Source: Bacillota bacterium (GTDB lineage: Bacteria > Bacillota > Clostridia > Lachnospirales > Lachnospiraceae). From it: a stretch of 59,424 nt of DNA. A program made the position numbers and the translations under genes. Of this stretch, positions 59,299 to 59,424 are shown one piece after another; within the stretch, counting starts at the first letter, position 1, and each line of letters starts with the position of its first letter. A model generated the notes under the pieces. It did not search any database. It was not told where the DNA came from and was given only the letters and a program-made list of their open reading frames with translations. The DNA is taken from NCBI GenBank assembly GCA_023411215.1, contig JAEYOY010000061.1, forward strand, positions 1 to 59,424, read 5' to 3'.

Positions 59299-59424
59299 AT
59301 CGAGTAGGAGGCGGTGATTAACCGCCGTCCTCTCACAGCACCGTGCGTACCGTTCGGTACACGGCGCTTTCAATAGTTGACATGCACAGACTGATATGCA
59401 ATGGCCAAGTCATAAAAGCCATTG
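59299..59424 (-). mobile_element. 3' end of a group IIC intron (domains V and VI)
   Basis: Reading the minus strand, 59368-59337 folds as domain V: a 9-bp lower stem starting AGCGCCGUG, a 4-bp upper stem with a GAAC loop, and a two-base bulge on the 3' side; the catalytic triad is CGC, as in class IIC. A domain VI hairpin (GAG, AGGA, GGCGG paired with CCGCC, UCCU, CUC) follows, with an unpaired A at 59305 as branch point. The intron probably ends in GAU at 59299. The rest lies beyond the window. Confidence 0.88.
59370..59424 (-). CDS. group II intron-encoded reverse transcriptase/maturase, C-terminal end (partial)
   Basis: The last 17 residues and stop are visible on the minus strand: NGFYDLAIAYQSVHVNY. 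They match the usual C-terminal end of bacterial intron-encoded proteins, and the TGA sits two bases before domain V, the expected position. The protein splices and mobilises the intron; the remainder is beyond the right edge. Confidence 0.78.
   Translation of the reverse strand, partial: NGFYDLAIAYQSVHVNY

Overview
The window looks like chromosomal DNA from a low-GC, Gram-positive anaerobe of the Lachnospiraceae (Clostridium cluster XIVa type; Lachnoclostridium phytofermentans or a relative would fit). This is inferred from the AT-rich sequence, strong AAGGAGG-type ribosome binding sites, many lipoproteins with LxGC lipoboxes, the abundance of CUT1 sugar ABC importers with AraC/LacI/ROK regulators, and paired ABC-2 exporters of clostridial type. 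No rRNA, tRNA, CRISPR array or phage block was seen.

Region 1 (1-12.3 kb) is carbohydrate uptake and processing: a partial NagB-family deaminase, a nitrate/sulfonate/taurine-type ABC importer, then a CUT1 sugar importer (binding protein plus two permeases, no ATPase) divergent from a DUF4838 glycoside-hydrolase-like protein, a ROK repressor and a LacI repressor. Region 2 (12.3-19.3 kb) holds a repeat-bearing lipoprotein with a repeated promoter region, an ABC efflux pair with its own two-component system, a nucleotidyltransferase and a TetR regulator whose palindrome sits inside its own promoter. Region 3 (19.4-29.9 kb) has a decayed kinase, a CYP152-type P450 peroxygenase, a metallo-beta-lactamase-fold lipoprotein, an operon of serine hydrolase, two ABC-2 permeases, ATPase and a flavin-oxidase-like protein, and a LysR/YeiH pair.

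Region 4 (30-41.9 kb) carries a subtilase lipoprotein, a giant FtsX-type permease with its ATPase, several small hypothetical proteins, an orphan DUF1667 protein, peptidase T, a TIM-barrel isomerase, HxlR and Dps. Region 5 (42-59.4 kb) is again glycan-oriented: MATE and AraC, a GH16 beta-glucanase lipoprotein, a divergent GH36 alpha-galactosidase, AzlCD, an ABC-F protein, a nicotinamidase-like hydrolase, and a complete alpha-galactoside module (AraC regulator, binding protein, two permeases, canonical GH36). The right edge carries the 3' end of a group IIC intron on the minus strand.

A recurrent theme is small gene relics in intergenic space that gene callers would miss: a permease C-terminus in front of the first GH36 gene, a MATE C-terminus behind hxlR, a kinase H-box, and a roughly 70-bp element present at 19.4 and 46.1 kb. 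They point to repeated deletion and rearrangement. Neither sugar importer has a local ATPase, so a shared MsmK/UgpC-type ATPase elsewhere is implied.
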